Below are positions 35,864 through 44,121 of a stretch of DNA of 64,000 nucleotides, in pieces. The position numbers were made by a program, and so were the translations under genes. Origin of the DNA: Niallia alba (GTDB taxonomy: Bacteria; Bacillota; Bacilli; Bacillales; Cytobacillaceae); contig NZ_JABBPK010000001.1 of the NCBI RefSeq assembly GCF_012933555.1, forward strand, positions 1,218,001 to 1,282,000. The letters are read 5' to 3'. How positions within the stretch are numbered: position 1 is the stretch's first letter; every line of letters starts with the position of its first letter. The notes under the pieces are model-generated. The model worked only from the letters and a program-made list of their open reading frames with translations, searched no databases and was not told the DNA's origin.

Positions 35864-36877
35864 ATGGGGAAATTTAAATTAACTGTTATTTTAGCAATTT
35901 TTACTTTGATATTGGCAGCTTGCTCCAATTCAAGTAATGGAAGTGGTAAAACGGAAACTAATGGGCAAGAAAAGGATTCTACTGAAGCATCGACGATTGA
36001 AATTACTGATACTCACGGAACTGTTACTGTTCCTGTAAACCCAAAAAAGGTAGTTTCGTTGGATAATAGAACTTTTGAAACTTTAGCTGATTGGGGAGTT
36101 GAATTAGTGGCTGCTCCAAAAGATGTAATGCCTGCGGATTCTGCATATGTTAAAGATGAATCAGTTCGAAATATTGGAAATCACCGCGAGCCAAATCTTG
36201 AAATTATAGCAGCAGCAGACCCTGACCTTGTAATAATCGGTCAAAGATTTGCTAGCTATTATGAAGAGATAAAAAAATTAGTGCCAAATGTGGCTGTTAT
36301 TGATCTTAATTTTGATGTTTCTGAGGAAACGGATACACGTGGAGAAAACTTTGTAAATGGATTTAAGGATACTACAAATTCTTTAGCACAAATTTTTGAT
36401 AAAAAAGAAGAAGCTGAACAATTGATCGCTGATTTTGATAAAGCTATTGAAGATGCTAAATCTGCATATAATGGAACAGATAAAGTAATGAGTGTAATCG
36501 TTTCTGGTGGAGACATTGGTTTTGCCGCTCCTCATTCTGGACGCGTTTGGGGACCAATGTATGAAATTTTTGATTGGGCTCCAGCATTAGAAGTGGACGA
36601 GTCTTCTTCAGATCATCAAGGTGATGAAGTTTCTGTTGAAGCTATTGCACAAAGTAATCCTGATTGGCTTTTCGTACTAGATCGTGATGCTGCAACATCT
36701 GCGGCAGCGGAATCAGTTCCAGCTAAAGATGTAATTGAAAAATCACCAGCTCTTCAAAACACTACTGCTGTATCTAAGGGACAGATCGTATATGCACCAA
36801 CTGATACTTACACAAATGAATCAATTCAAACGTATATAGAGTTATTTGAAAACCTTGCAAGTGTTTTAGCTAAGTAG
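35864..36877 (+). CDS. Siderophore substrate-binding lipoprotein (FatB/YclQ type)
   Basis: A 337-residue lipoprotein with signal MGKFKLTVILAIFTLILAAC, lipidated Cys at 20, and a serine/threonine-rich linker. The binding fold shows NPKKVVSLDNRTFETLADWG, IAAADPDLVIIGQRFASYYE, GDIGFAAPHSGRVWGPMYE and SNPDWLFVLDRDAATS. The last two are typical of the YclQ/FatB/CeuE group for catecholate or petrobactin-type siderophores. First gene of the four-gene operon 35864-39732. Start after GGGAGAG. Confidence 0.9.
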   Translation: MGKFKLTVILAIFTLILAACSNSSNGSGKTETNGQEKDSTEASTIEITDTHGTVTVPVNPKKVVSLDNRTFETLADWGVELVAAPKDVMPADSAYVKDESVRNIGNHREPNLEIIAAADPDLVIIGQRFASYYEEIKKLVPNVAVIDLNFDVSEETDTRGENFVNGFKDTTNSLAQIFDKKEEAEQLIADFDKAIEDAKSAYNGTDKVMSVIVSGGDIGFAAPHSGRVWGPMYEIFDWAPALEVDESSSDHQGDEVSVEAIAQSNPDWLFVLDRDAATSAAAESVPAKDVIEKSPALQNTTAVSKGQIVYAPTDTYTNESIQTYIELFENLASVLAK

Positions 36878-36896
36878 TCTAAGGGAGTATAACATA

Positions 36897-37919
36897 GTGT
36901 TGAAAAAGACAATAAACAAAATTGCCGGGGTTGAGAAAAGTTCTCAGCCCCAGCTTTATAACCATAATATAATCTGTACAAAACCTTTTATAATAACGAG
37001 TATAGTTGTTATGATTTTAGGAATTATATCACTGTTTACTGGAGTCTATGATATAAGGGGGCAAGAGGATGGTATGGATATGTTTTTCATCACTCGAGTT
37101 CCAAGAACAGTAGCACTAATGCTTACTGGAGCTGCAATGGCGATGGCTGGACTCGTAATGCAATTAATTACACAGAACCGTTTTGTTGAACCTACCACAA
37201 CAGGAACAAGTGAATGGTCAGGTTTAGGACTTCTGCTTGTTTATTTATTGTTTCCTTCCCCATCCTTAGTTCTAAGAATGACTGGTGCAATCATTTTTTC
37301 TTTTATAGGAACGATGATTTTCTTTTTGTTTTTAAGAAGAGTTAAACTTCGTTCGTCTTTAATTGTACCGATTATTGGAATGATGCTTGGAGCAGTCATT
37401 TCTGCAGTTTCCACTTTTATTGGACTCACTTTTCAAATGACACAAAATATTGAAAGTTGGTTTGTAGGTTCTTTTGCGGCAGTTCAAGTGGGAAGATATG
37501 AATATTTATGGTTTATTGTTATAGTTACTATTCTTATTTTTCTTTATGCAAATAGATTGACTTTAGCTGGACTTGGGGAAGATGTTGCAACAAGTCTTGG
37601 ATTAAATTACAATAGGATCGTTCTTTTGGGCACTGCTTTGATTTCTTTTGCAGTTGGAATAGTTGCAGCTGTTATAGGAAACTTACCTTTTCTAGGTTTA
37701 ATAGTACCAAATATTGTTTCCATGTTTAGAGGAGATGATCTTAGGAGTAATTTGCCTTGGGTATGTATGATAGGAATGGGTACTATAACTCTTTGTGATA
37801 TCATTTCTAGAACCATTATTATGCCTTTTGAAGTACCTGTATCTTTAATACTTGGAACAGTAGGGTCTGTCGTATTTATTACTATATTATTGAGACAGAG
37901 AAAACAAAGGAGGCTATGA
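36897..37919 (+). CDS. Siderophore ABC transporter permease (CeuB/YclN type)
   Basis: A 340-residue FecCD-type permease: RVPRTVALMLTGAAMAMAGL, NRFVEPTTTGTSEWSGLGLL and FLGLIVPNIVSMFRGDDLRS. The PTTTGTSEW phrase separates the CeuB/FatD group from the NPLASPD phrase of the other iron operon in this window. GTG at 36897 after GGGAG, 19 bases beyond the binding protein gene. Overlaps the next permease by four bases. Confidence 0.9.
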   Translation: MLKKTINKIAGVEKSSQPQLYNHNIICTKPFIITSIVVMILGIISLFTGVYDIRGQEDGMDMFFITRVPRTVALMLTGAAMAMAGLVMQLITQNRFVEPTTTGTSEWSGLGLLLVYLLFPSPSLVLRMTGAIIFSFIGTMIFFLFLRRVKLRSSLIVPIIGMMLGAVISAVSTFIGLTFQMTQNIESWFVGSFAAVQVGRYEYLWFIVIVTILIFLYANRLTLAGLGEDVATSLGLNYNRIVLLGTALISFAVGIVAAVIGNLPFLGLIVPNIVSMFRGDDLRSNLPWVCMIGMGTITLCDIISRTIIMPFEVPVSLILGTVGSVVFITILLRQRKQRRL

Positions 37920-38983
37920 TGAACGTATTAGAGTATAGAAATAAAGAATATGTTGCAATTGATTCTAGCCTTCATAATGAAAAAAGATCAGCTAGAGCTT
38001 TTCGTTCTAAGAAAGAGGAAAAAAGATATTGGATTCTGCTGATAACTTTTATTGCTTTGGGTCTCCTGTCTTCCTATGGACTTTTAGTATATAACAATCC
38101 AGTTCCAGTAAATTCACCTTCTTTTATTCCCGTTGTTATGAGAAGAATAGTAGCAGTTGTTGCTATGATTATTGCGGCAGTTTGTCAGAGTTTGTCGACC
38201 GTTGCTTTCCAATCGATTACGAATAATAGAATTATTACCCCTTCCCTTTTAGGATTTGAATCACTATATTCAACCATTCATACTAGTACAATATTTTTCT
38301 TTGGTGCTAGTGCACTGATAAATTTTACTGGTATTGGACCATTTGTATTACAAGTTATTGTTATGGTCTTGATGAGTTTGATATTATATGGATGGTTACT
38401 ATCTGGAAAGTATGGGAACTTGCAACTCATGCTGTTGGTTGGAATTATTATTGGAACAGGGCTGAATTCTGTGTCCACTTTTATGAGAAGAATTCTAGCT
38501 CCTTCTGAGTTTGATATTTTACAGGCAAAATTATTTGGTTCTGTCAATAATGCAGATTCAGAATATTTTCCTGTTGTTATTCCAATGGTAATAGTTATAG
38601 CATTATTACTTCTTGTTTATTCTAAGAAATTAAATGCTTTGTCACTTGGAAAGGATGTCTCTACTTCTTTGGGAGTAAAATATCAATCTAGTATTATTTA
38701 TGTACTTGTATTAGTTTCTATTTTAATGTCTATTTCAACGGCTTTGATAGGACCACTTACTTTCTATGGATTTTTAGTTGCAACACTGAGTTATCAAGCG
38801 GCTCCAACTTATGATCACAGATATATTTTTCCGATGGCTCTTGCTATAGGATTTTTGATCATTACGAGTGCGTACTTTTTAATGTATCATGTATTTCATG
38901 CTCAAGGTGTCGTTTCCGTTATTATCGAACTATTTGGTGGAATAATATTTTTAATTGTAATATTAAGGAAGAGGGCTCTATGA
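37916..38983 (+). CDS. Siderophore ABC transporter permease (CeuC/YclO type)
   Basis: A 355-residue partner permease with a longer, basic N-terminus (KKEEKRYWI) before about nine helices. It has PVVMRRIVAVVAMIIAAVCQ, NNRIITPSLLGFESLYSTIH and GPLTFYGFLVATLSYQ. The ATGATG start overlaps the stop codon of the upstream permease, and its own stop overlaps the ATPase start, so all are translationally coupled. Confidence 0.9.
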   Translation: MMNVLEYRNKEYVAIDSSLHNEKRSARAFRSKKEEKRYWILLITFIALGLLSSYGLLVYNNPVPVNSPSFIPVVMRRIVAVVAMIIAAVCQSLSTVAFQSITNNRIITPSLLGFESLYSTIHTSTIFFFGASALINFTGIGPFVLQVIVMVLMSLILYGWLLSGKYGNLQLMLLVGIIIGTGLNSVSTFMRRILAPSEFDILQAKLFGSVNNADSEYFPVVIPMVIVIALLLLVYSKKLNALSLGKDVSTSLGVKYQSSIIYVLVLVSILMSISTALIGPLTFYGFLVATLSYQAAPTYDHRYIFPMALAIGFLIITSAYFLMYHVFHAQGVVSVIIELFGGIIFLIVILRKRAL

Positions 38984-39732
38984 TAAAGATTAATAATGTT
39001 AGAAAATTATATAATGATAAGGTGAAAATAGGACCTTTGAATATTGAAATACCAAAAGCTGGTCTTACTTCTTTAATTGGACCAAATGGTGCTGGAAAGT
39101 CAACGACGCTTTTAATGATTGGAAGACTTTTAGAGATGACTGAAGGCCAAATACAGGTGGCGAGTATGGATGTTTCTAAATCTAAATCAAATGACTTAGC
39201 AAAGATATTAACTATTTTGCGACAAGAAAATTATTTTGTAACTAGGCTTACTATTAGACAGCTGGTTGGATTTGGGCGTTTCCCTTATTCAAAGGGTCGA
39301 TTAACAAAAGAGGATGAGGCTATTATTTCTAAATATATCGATTTTTTAGACTTGACTGCTCTAGAAAATAGATATTTAGATGAGCTTTCGGGTGGTCAAA
39401 GACAAAGAGCATATGTAGCAATGGTTTTGTGCCAAGAGACGGAATATGTACTTTTGGACGAGCCTTTAAACAATCTTGATGTTGCTCGTTCTGTTCAAAT
39501 GATGGAACATCTAAGGCATGCTGCTAATGAATTTGGAAGAACTATTGTGACTGTTATGCATGATATAAATTTTGCAGCTAAATATTCTGATAGAATTTGT
39601 GCTATGAAAGATGGACAAATTGCTGCTTTTGGAACAGTAGAGGAGATAATGGACCCAGTAGTTTTGACAGATATTTTTGAAACGAAAATAGAAATTATGG
39701 ATGGTCCATATGGGCCAATAGCGATTTATTAA
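38980..39732 (+). CDS. Siderophore ABC transporter, ATP-binding protein (CeuD/YclP type)
   Basis: A 250-residue ATPase with Walker A GPNGAGKSTTLL, Q-loop LRQENYFVTRLTIR, signature LSGGQRQRAYVAMVLCQ, Walker B YVLLDEPLNNLD and switch His in VMHDINFAAKYSD. Last gene of the operon; no clear terminator follows. An IS1182-type transposase gene lies 79 bases further on in the opposite direction. Confidence 0.92.
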   Translation: MIKINNVRKLYNDKVKIGPLNIEIPKAGLTSLIGPNGAGKSTTLLMIGRLLEMTEGQIQVASMDVSKSKSNDLAKILTILRQENYFVTRLTIRQLVGFGRFPYSKGRLTKEDEAIISKYIDFLDLTALENRYLDELSGGQRQRAYVAMVLCQETEYVLLDEPLNNLDVARSVQMMEHLRHAANEFGRTIVTVMHDINFAAKYSDRICAMKDGQIAAFGTVEEIMDPVVLTDIFETKIEIMDGPYGPIAIY

Positions 39733-39811
39733 TTGAGTCAATTTCATAAGTCTAACTTTTAAAAAATCAAAAACTTGCAGAATTTAATTCCTTTTAATTT
39801 TTTTACTTTGA

Positions 39812-41167
39812 TTAAGCAACTTGTTGTTGATTTAACATTTGATTAAGACGGTCTGCAGCTAATTTTGAAGCATTATAAACTAACGTAACGAGGTCAAAAT
39901 GGACTTTAGCCTTTTTTCCTGTACGATAACGAACATTGTTTAATTGGAAATATCCCTTAAGATAAGCATTCACACGTTCTACCGCCGTGCGTCTTTTGAA
40001 GATTTTTTTCCATGTTTGAGATCCACGTGCTGGCGCTGTAAATTTTCTTAAATCTGTAGTGATTTTTACTTTATACACCTTTTGACATAGAGCATCATTG
40101 GCTAGTGGACAGTCTTTACATTCGTTTGGACGTGTGTATTTTAGTGTTTCATATTTTACTTCAAAGCTATCATAGCGATAGGAATGTTCACGGACACAAG
40201 TAGGAGCGAAATGCTTATCAAAACCAATTGGTTCTGGTTCATTGCGTTTATTATAAGCAATCACAGCTCGATGACCCATTCGATGTATTTGCGTATAAAC
40301 GGCTTCAAAATCGTAACCAGCGTCCATTGTTTCATAGAGTAAAGAAGAAAGCGATATTCGTTCATGAATTCCTTTTAATAAAGGAATCGCAGCCTTTCCG
40401 TCATTCAAGTTGGCCGAAGAAAGAAGGGATTGAAGAATATATTGACTGGATGTTCCAACAGCCAAATGAGCTTTAAATCCATACCAAAAAACGTTTTTTC
40501 CTTCACTGTTTTTTTTCACACCCCACTGTGGATCTTGAGGAATTTCAGCTCGAAGGTCGGCTAAAGGAATGTCTAACTGATCTTCGATTTTTTTATCAAA
40601 AAGAGGCAGATTGGCTTCCAGTTCCGCCTTTTCAATGAGCCATTTTTCATATTCTTCTTTTGATTTACGCCCACGCTTTTTCGGTTCACTTTTCGGTTGT
40701 TCTTCCTTTGGTGGTGCTCCATCTTTTGCGAGAAAGTGTGTAGCGTCAATGGCTACTGTGTCATCGGAAATAAAACCTTCTGAAATCGCTTGATGAAGCA
40801 AGGTTCCTTGGACTTTTTCAAGTACATTCGATTCACTGAGGATTGTGACCATTCTGGAATAAGCTGCTTCTGACGGAATAGTATCTGACACTAAAAAGCC
40901 ACAATCAAGGCGAAAAATCATGTCATTCTGTAATCTTTTCACTAAATCTTTAATAAATGAAATACGCTCTGTGATTCTAGCAACGAGTGAATAAATCATC
41001 GCTGCATAGTTCAACTTAACGGGTCTTCCAAAACGTGATTTCTTCGTTACCACAGCGAAGATTGGGTCTATATCAATAGAAGAAAAAATAGCTTCAAAAC
41101 GTTGGGTAGGTTCTAAATTATATAATTCTTGTAGGTCAAATAGGCTTCCTTGTCGTATAATAGTCAT
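39812..41167 (-). CDS. IS1182 family transposase
   Basis: A 451-residue DDE transposase. The N-terminal region (GSLFDLQELYNLEPTQRFEA, then GRPVKLNYAAMIYSLVARIT) is typical of the IS1182 family. The first Asp is in DDTVAIDATHF, the second in LYETMDAGYDFE, and the C-terminal Glu in RRTAVERVNAYLKGYFQL. A linker rich in KKRGRKSKEE and a cysteine cluster (CKDCPLANDALCQ) are also seen. GGAGGAAG precedes the ATG. The gene is full length and uninterrupted. I could not define terminal inverted repeats or a target duplication. Confidence 0.9.
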   Translation of the reverse strand: MTIIRQGSLFDLQELYNLEPTQRFEAIFSSIDIDPIFAVVTKKSRFGRPVKLNYAAMIYSLVARITERISFIKDLVKRLQNDMIFRLDCGFLVSDTIPSEAAYSRMVTILSESNVLEKVQGTLLHQAISEGFISDDTVAIDATHFLAKDGAPPKEEQPKSEPKKRGRKSKEEYEKWLIEKAELEANLPLFDKKIEDQLDIPLADLRAEIPQDPQWGVKKNSEGKNVFWYGFKAHLAVGTSSQYILQSLLSSANLNDGKAAIPLLKGIHERISLSSLLYETMDAGYDFEAVYTQIHRMGHRAVIAYNKRNEPEPIGFDKHFAPTCVREHSYRYDSFEVKYETLKYTRPNECKDCPLANDALCQKVYKVKITTDLRKFTAPARGSQTWKKIFKRRTAVERVNAYLKGYFQLNNVRYRTGKKAKVHFDLVTLVYNASKLAADRLNQMLNQQQVA

Positions 41168-41347
41168 AGGGAGTCTTCCTCCAGTCTTATAAGTTTGTGT
41201 GGTGCTTACTTATTTCGACATTTTGGGGAGGTACTCCTTTTTTCGTACATTTGATAGCTTGTGGCTCTAAGGATTTAATTTATGAAATTGATTCAATTAC
41301 AAAGTTATTTTAAAAGGAAAAAAATAATTTTAATTTTGGATACTAAG

Positions 41348-41387
41348 CGTCTAAATCCTTGATACAAAAGGGGTTAGACGTTTTTTT
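41348..41387 (+). terminator. Terminator-like hairpin left of the arsP cassette
   Basis: CGTCTAA pairs with TTAGACG around CCTTGATACAAAAGG, followed by T7. Shares its loop with the terminator at 29553, which suggests a repeated module. The surrounding gap 41168-41588 holds no gene. Confidence 0.6.
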
Positions 41388-41484
41388 ATTATATCATCAT
41401 TCGATCTAAGAAGGATTATCGTAAAATTATGATAAAAATTAAGCTAAAGTAAGGTAAAGTACTGAAATAATGTATACCAGGAAA

Positions 41485-41522
41485 ATTCAAAGCCATATCG
41501 CTTAAGTGATATGGCTTTGAAT
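41485..41522. terminator. Perfect inverted repeat, likely terminator of the arsP cassette
   Basis: ATTCAAAGCCATATC pairs perfectly with GATATGGCTTTGAAT (15 bp) around an 8-base loop. It lies about 65 bases past the stop codon of the minus-strand CC peptide gene, with TTTT next on that strand. Confidence 0.7.
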
Positions 41523-41588
41523 AATAACAATTAAACGATTGACTTATGATAATATACTGTTAGCAAATGCTATAGTGTTTATCTGTCC

Positions 41589-41711
41589 CTAAGCTTCTTT
41601 CTTTTCTTCACTTGAACAACAATTAGTATTTTCATTAATAACTTCCACAATTTCTATATTGCAGCAATCTTTCTCTTTTTTATTTCCTTTAAAAATTGAC
41701 ATTAGTCCCAT
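41589..41711 (-). CDS. 40-residue double-CC peptide, third gene of the arsP cassette
   Basis: GGAGG lies 8 bases before an ATG that opens MGLMSIFKGNKKEKDCCNIE, followed by IVEVINENTNCCSSEEKKEA and the stop. Two vicinal cysteine pairs (CC at 16-17 and about 31-32) sit in an otherwise charged, soluble peptide. Vicinal cysteines bind trivalent arsenic, antimony or other soft metals, so a role as metal carrier or buffer for the permease encoded 16 bases upstream is an inference. I do not know a described family. Confidence 0.65.
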   Translation of the reverse strand: MGLMSIFKGNKKEKDCCNIEIVEVINENTNCCSSEEKKEA

Positions 41712-41727
41712 TATTAAAAACCTCCAT

Positions 41728-42627
41728 TTAAGTTAGTATTAAAAATAAATATCCAGATACAGTAGCCATTAGGAATACAGATATTACAAAAGCACTTATT
41801 AATTTAGTACGGAAGATACTTTTCAACATTATTATTTCCGGTAAACTTGCTCCAGCACCTCCTATCAGCAATGCCATAGTAGGAGCAATTGGGAATCCAT
41901 TAACCATTAAGGCTTGAGCTAGTGGTAACATTGTTGATAGACGAACATATAGAGGAATCCCAATAATAGCTGCCAAAGGAATTACCCATAATTGATTATG
42001 TTCAGAGATAAGGTTAAAGAAGTTAGTTGGCACGGCTTCTTTGATAATGGCTCCTACTAATGCCCCAATTAATATATATACTAGAACGGAGCGGATTAAA
42101 TCTATTGTCTCCTTAATGGATTCCTTAATATTCAATTTGAAATCTTTTCTACGTTTTTCATCTTGCTCTGGAAGAACACCTTTAATGACTACATTTTTAA
42201 CTTGTTCTTTGTAATTCTTTTTGTCTAAGTACCACCCGATAATCATGGAGAAGACAAATGTTGTAACGGAATAAACAATGGTTACCTTAAGTCCATAAAT
42301 ATATGCCATTAAGCCTAAAATCCATGGATCTAATAATGGAGAGCTAAATAAAAAAGTCATAACAGTTTGGAAAGGTACTTTACGATTAATCATCGTAACC
42401 AATAATGGTACAGTGGAGCAAGAACAAAAAGGGGTGATAAATCCTAGTAAAGCTCCCGCTAAGTTGGCTAAAAACGGATTCTTACTGCTCATCCATTTTT
42501 CTACTTTTTCAAATGGTACATAGGGTTGAATAATGCTAATAAAGAATGAAATACCAATAAATAATACTAATAAGTTCTTACTTAATGAAAGAAATTCTAA
42601 TAATACCTTTGTTACCACCTCTGACAT
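41728..42627 (-). CDS. arsP: ArsP-like permease (DUF318/YraQ family)
   Basis: A 299-residue membrane protein of the permease family that includes the methylarsenite exporter ArsP. About eight helices are seen in two halves, separated by a charged cytoplasmic loop (about 145-175). The family mark GFITPFCSCSTVPLL is intact, and the second half has the matching GGAGASLPEIIMLKSIFR. GGAGG precedes the ATG. It sits between a MarR-type regulator with CC pairs and the CC peptide. Export of organic trivalent arsenic is likely by family; other soft metal(loid)s are possible. Confidence 0.8.
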   Translation of the reverse strand: MSEVVTKVLLEFLSLSKNLLVLFIGISFFISIIQPYVPFEKVEKWMSSKNPFLANLAGALLGFITPFCSCSTVPLLVTMINRKVPFQTVMTFLFSSPLLDPWILGLMAYIYGLKVTIVYSVTTFVFSMIIGWYLDKKNYKEQVKNVVIKGVLPEQDEKRRKDFKLNIKESIKETIDLIRSVLVYILIGALVGAIIKEAVPTNFFNLISEHNQLWVIPLAAIIGIPLYVRLSTMLPLAQALMVNGFPIAPTMALLIGGAGASLPEIIMLKSIFRTKLISAFVISVFLMATVSGYLFLILT

Positions 42628-42669
42628 GAAGTTTTCCTCCTAAATCAAAATATGAAAATAATATTTATA

Positions 42670-42694
42670 TAATAGTTGTAAAATACAACTATTA
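42670..42694. promoter_or_regulatory. Palindromic operator before arsP, probably bound by the MarR-type protein
   Basis: TAATAGTTGTA-AAA-TACAACTATTA is a perfect palindrome between the regulator gene and the permease gene. The core TTGTAAAATACAA recurs in front of the regulator gene at 43205-43222, which marks both as sites of one protein. Confidence 0.75.
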
Positions 42695-42714
42695 TTTCCG
42701 AGAAAAAAGGGGCT

Positions 42715-43167
42715 TTAACAGCAACTGCTGTTTTGCATAGCCTCCAGAATTAAATCAATACTTTCTAAAACTTGACCACGCTTATTTACAGGTATGTTAG
42801 AGAGGATTTCTTGATTGTATATATTCATTTGTTTGGCAATATCATCTTCATATTTCTTTCCTTCAGAAGTAAGTGTAATGGTTACGTATCTACGATCAGT
42901 AGAAGATTGGATACGACTTACTAAATTGCGATCTACTAAACCTTGAATGTGGCGGCTTAATGTACTGTTATCTAAACCGAGCGATGATGACAAATCATTT
43001 AATGAAGGATTTTTAATACGATCTACTTCAAATAATATATGACTTTGCACTAAAGAAACCCCACAACATTGGGCACCTTCTTTTTCAAGTAATCCAAAAC
43101 GACGAATTAAAATCTGAAGCATTTGACGAAATTGATACAAATCTTGCCCTATTTCCATGTTAGTCAT
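42715..43167 (-). CDS. MarR family regulator with two CC motifs
   Basis: A 150-residue winged-helix regulator. The DNA-binding part is LNDLSSSLGLDNSTLSRHIQ, QGLVDRNLVSRIQSSTDRRY and VTITLTSEGKKYEDDIAKQM. Unusual for MarR proteins are a CC pair in helix 1-2 (KEGAQCCGVSLVQSH) and a C-terminal CC (MQNSSCC). These could sense As(III) or another soft metal and release DNA. Two matching palindromes flank the gene, one overlapping its own promoter, so it should repress itself and arsP. Start ATG at 43167, or 43158 (MEIGQ); the ribosome site is weak. Confidence 0.82.
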   Translation of the reverse strand: MTNMEIGQDLYQFRQMLQILIRRFGLLEKEGAQCCGVSLVQSHILFEVDRIKNPSLNDLSSSLGLDNSTLSRHIQGLVDRNLVSRIQSSTDRRYVTITLTSEGKKYEDDIAKQMNIYNQEILSNIPVNKRGQVLESIDLILEAMQNSSCC

Positions 43168-43204
43168 AATTACAACACCAGTCTTTTTTAGTATTTAATA
43201 AATT

Positions 43205-43222
43205 AATTGTAAAATACAACTG
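43205..43222. promoter_or_regulatory. Second operator, before the MarR-type gene
   Basis: AATTGTAAAATACAACTG shares the core TTGTAAAATACAA with the site at 42670 and lies just upstream of the regulator start, as expected for autoregulation. Confidence 0.65.
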
Positions 43223-43313
43223 TTTCATTTGTCAATAATTGAATTGATGTTTTTTTCAGAATTTTTAATTGAAAGTTCTCAAGATAGGTTATATCATCGA
43301 ATTAACATAACGA

Positions 43314-43691
43314 AGAGGCTGGGACATAAGTATTCCAGCCAAGGATAATTCCGAACAATTATACGAAGATGCTAATGAATGTTCCGTATAATTGTTCGGG
43401 CTTTTATTTGTTTTTCAAAGGATGTTTCCATGAAGTTTGGTGCGATTCCCCGCAGCCGGAATACACTTCGCTTTCCATGGGGCTCGCGCTGAGCCGCTTC
43501 GGCCTGTGGCCTGCAGGGTCTCAGACTGTCTCGCTAATCCCATAGGAGTCTTCGTGTATTCCGGCTGCTCTGTTTTTCCAACTAATTATATTTCCTCTTG
43601 TAAAAAGTATGCGAAAGCAGCCGCTATTTACTAGCTATATTAGAAATTGTTCGTCTTTACAGAGTATCTATTTAGTTATGTCCCATCCTCT
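43314..43691. mobile_element. MITE-like element with AGAGGCTGGGACATAA ends, holding a nested GC-rich repeat
   Basis: The left end AGAGGCTGGGACATAA and right end TTATGTCCCATCCTCT are inverted repeats with one mismatch, 378 bp apart. Inside is a perfect 15-bp hairpin (CCGAACAATTATACG at 43351 with CGTATAATTGTTCGG at 43385), then the 117-bp GC-rich repeat. No transposase gene is inside. It fills the gap between the MarR-type gene and the CMD fragment. Confidence 0.7.
43452..43568. repeat. GC-rich intergenic inverted-repeat element, copy B (117 bp)
   Basis: The ends GCAGCCGGAATACAC and GTGTATTCCGGCTGC are perfect inverted repeats; the core CTTCGCTTTCCATGGGGC and GGGTCTCAGACTGTCTCGC match copy A at 22544 closely. 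End changes are compensatory (CTG to CGG with CAG to CCG), so pairing is kept. Confidence 0.85.
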
Positions 43692-43719
43692 AATAAAGTT
43701 AATAAGTAGATAGATTAAT

Positions 43720-43944
43720 ATGTTATCTTTAAACCCACAATTAAATTCTATTTTTGATACGTTTTTTAACGAAGCAGTTGAAGGTGGTACTTTACCAGAA
43801 AGAGAAAAAGTGGTTGCTATATTAACGTCAGCAACTTTGCTTAATGATCAGGGGGCTTTAAAGAATGCTGTACTGATGGCTAAGCAGCTTGGATTTAATA
43901 GTGAAGAAATTGGACAAATCACAGCTATTGCTGTTAATGCTTAA
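43720..43944 (+). CDS. Carboxymuconolactone decarboxylase (CMD/AhpD-like) family protein, small
   Basis: A 74-residue alpha-helical protein: LNSIFDTFFNEAVEGGTLPE then REKVVAILTSATLLNDQGAL and AVLMAKQLGFNSEEIGQITA. Helix pattern and the REK...AAL-type core fit the CMD fold, but it is shorter than most and lacks the Cys-x-x-Cys of AhpD. There is no good ribosome site, so the N-terminus may be lost to the MITE-like element. Its stop codon overlaps the start of the radical SAM fragment (ATGCTTAA), as in a coupled operon. Confidence 0.5.
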   Translation: MLSLNPQLNSIFDTFFNEAVEGGTLPEREKVVAILTSATLLNDQGALKNAVLMAKQLGFNSEEIGQITAIAVNA

Positions 43945-44121
43945 CGTTTCCGTATTAGATACTTATGTAGAGGGAATAGTGGAAGAAAAATTTTTACATA
44001 AAGGATTAATTGCCATATCTGTCCCATTATTCAATGCGGTACATGCTGGAGTAGAAATTGCTAAACGCGCTGCTAAACTAAATCCCAATGCTCATATAAC
44101 ATTTTTTGGACAGCATGCTAC
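43937..44121 (+). pseudogene. N-terminal fragment of a B12-binding-domain radical SAM protein
   Basis: The ATG overlaps the stop codon of the CMD gene. The 61 residues (MLNVSVLDTYVEGIVEEKFL, HKGLIAISVPLFNAVHAGVE, IAKRAAKLNPNAHITFFGQH) match the start of cobalamin-binding-domain radical SAM proteins, of the kind that occur next to CMD proteins (CUAEP/CCAEP-tail type). The reading frame then runs into tnpB sequence at about 44120, so the SAM cluster domain is gone. Assignment rests on the phrase pattern only. Confidence 0.5.

Noticed and set aside
39733-41260. Exact ends of the IS1182-type element
   Set aside because: I compared both flanks by eye and found no convincing terminal inverted repeat or target duplication, so only the transposase gene is reported.
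43437-43634. 65-codon frame at the second GC-rich repeat
   Set aside because: Same reason: it is the repeat read in one frame, inside the MITE-like element.
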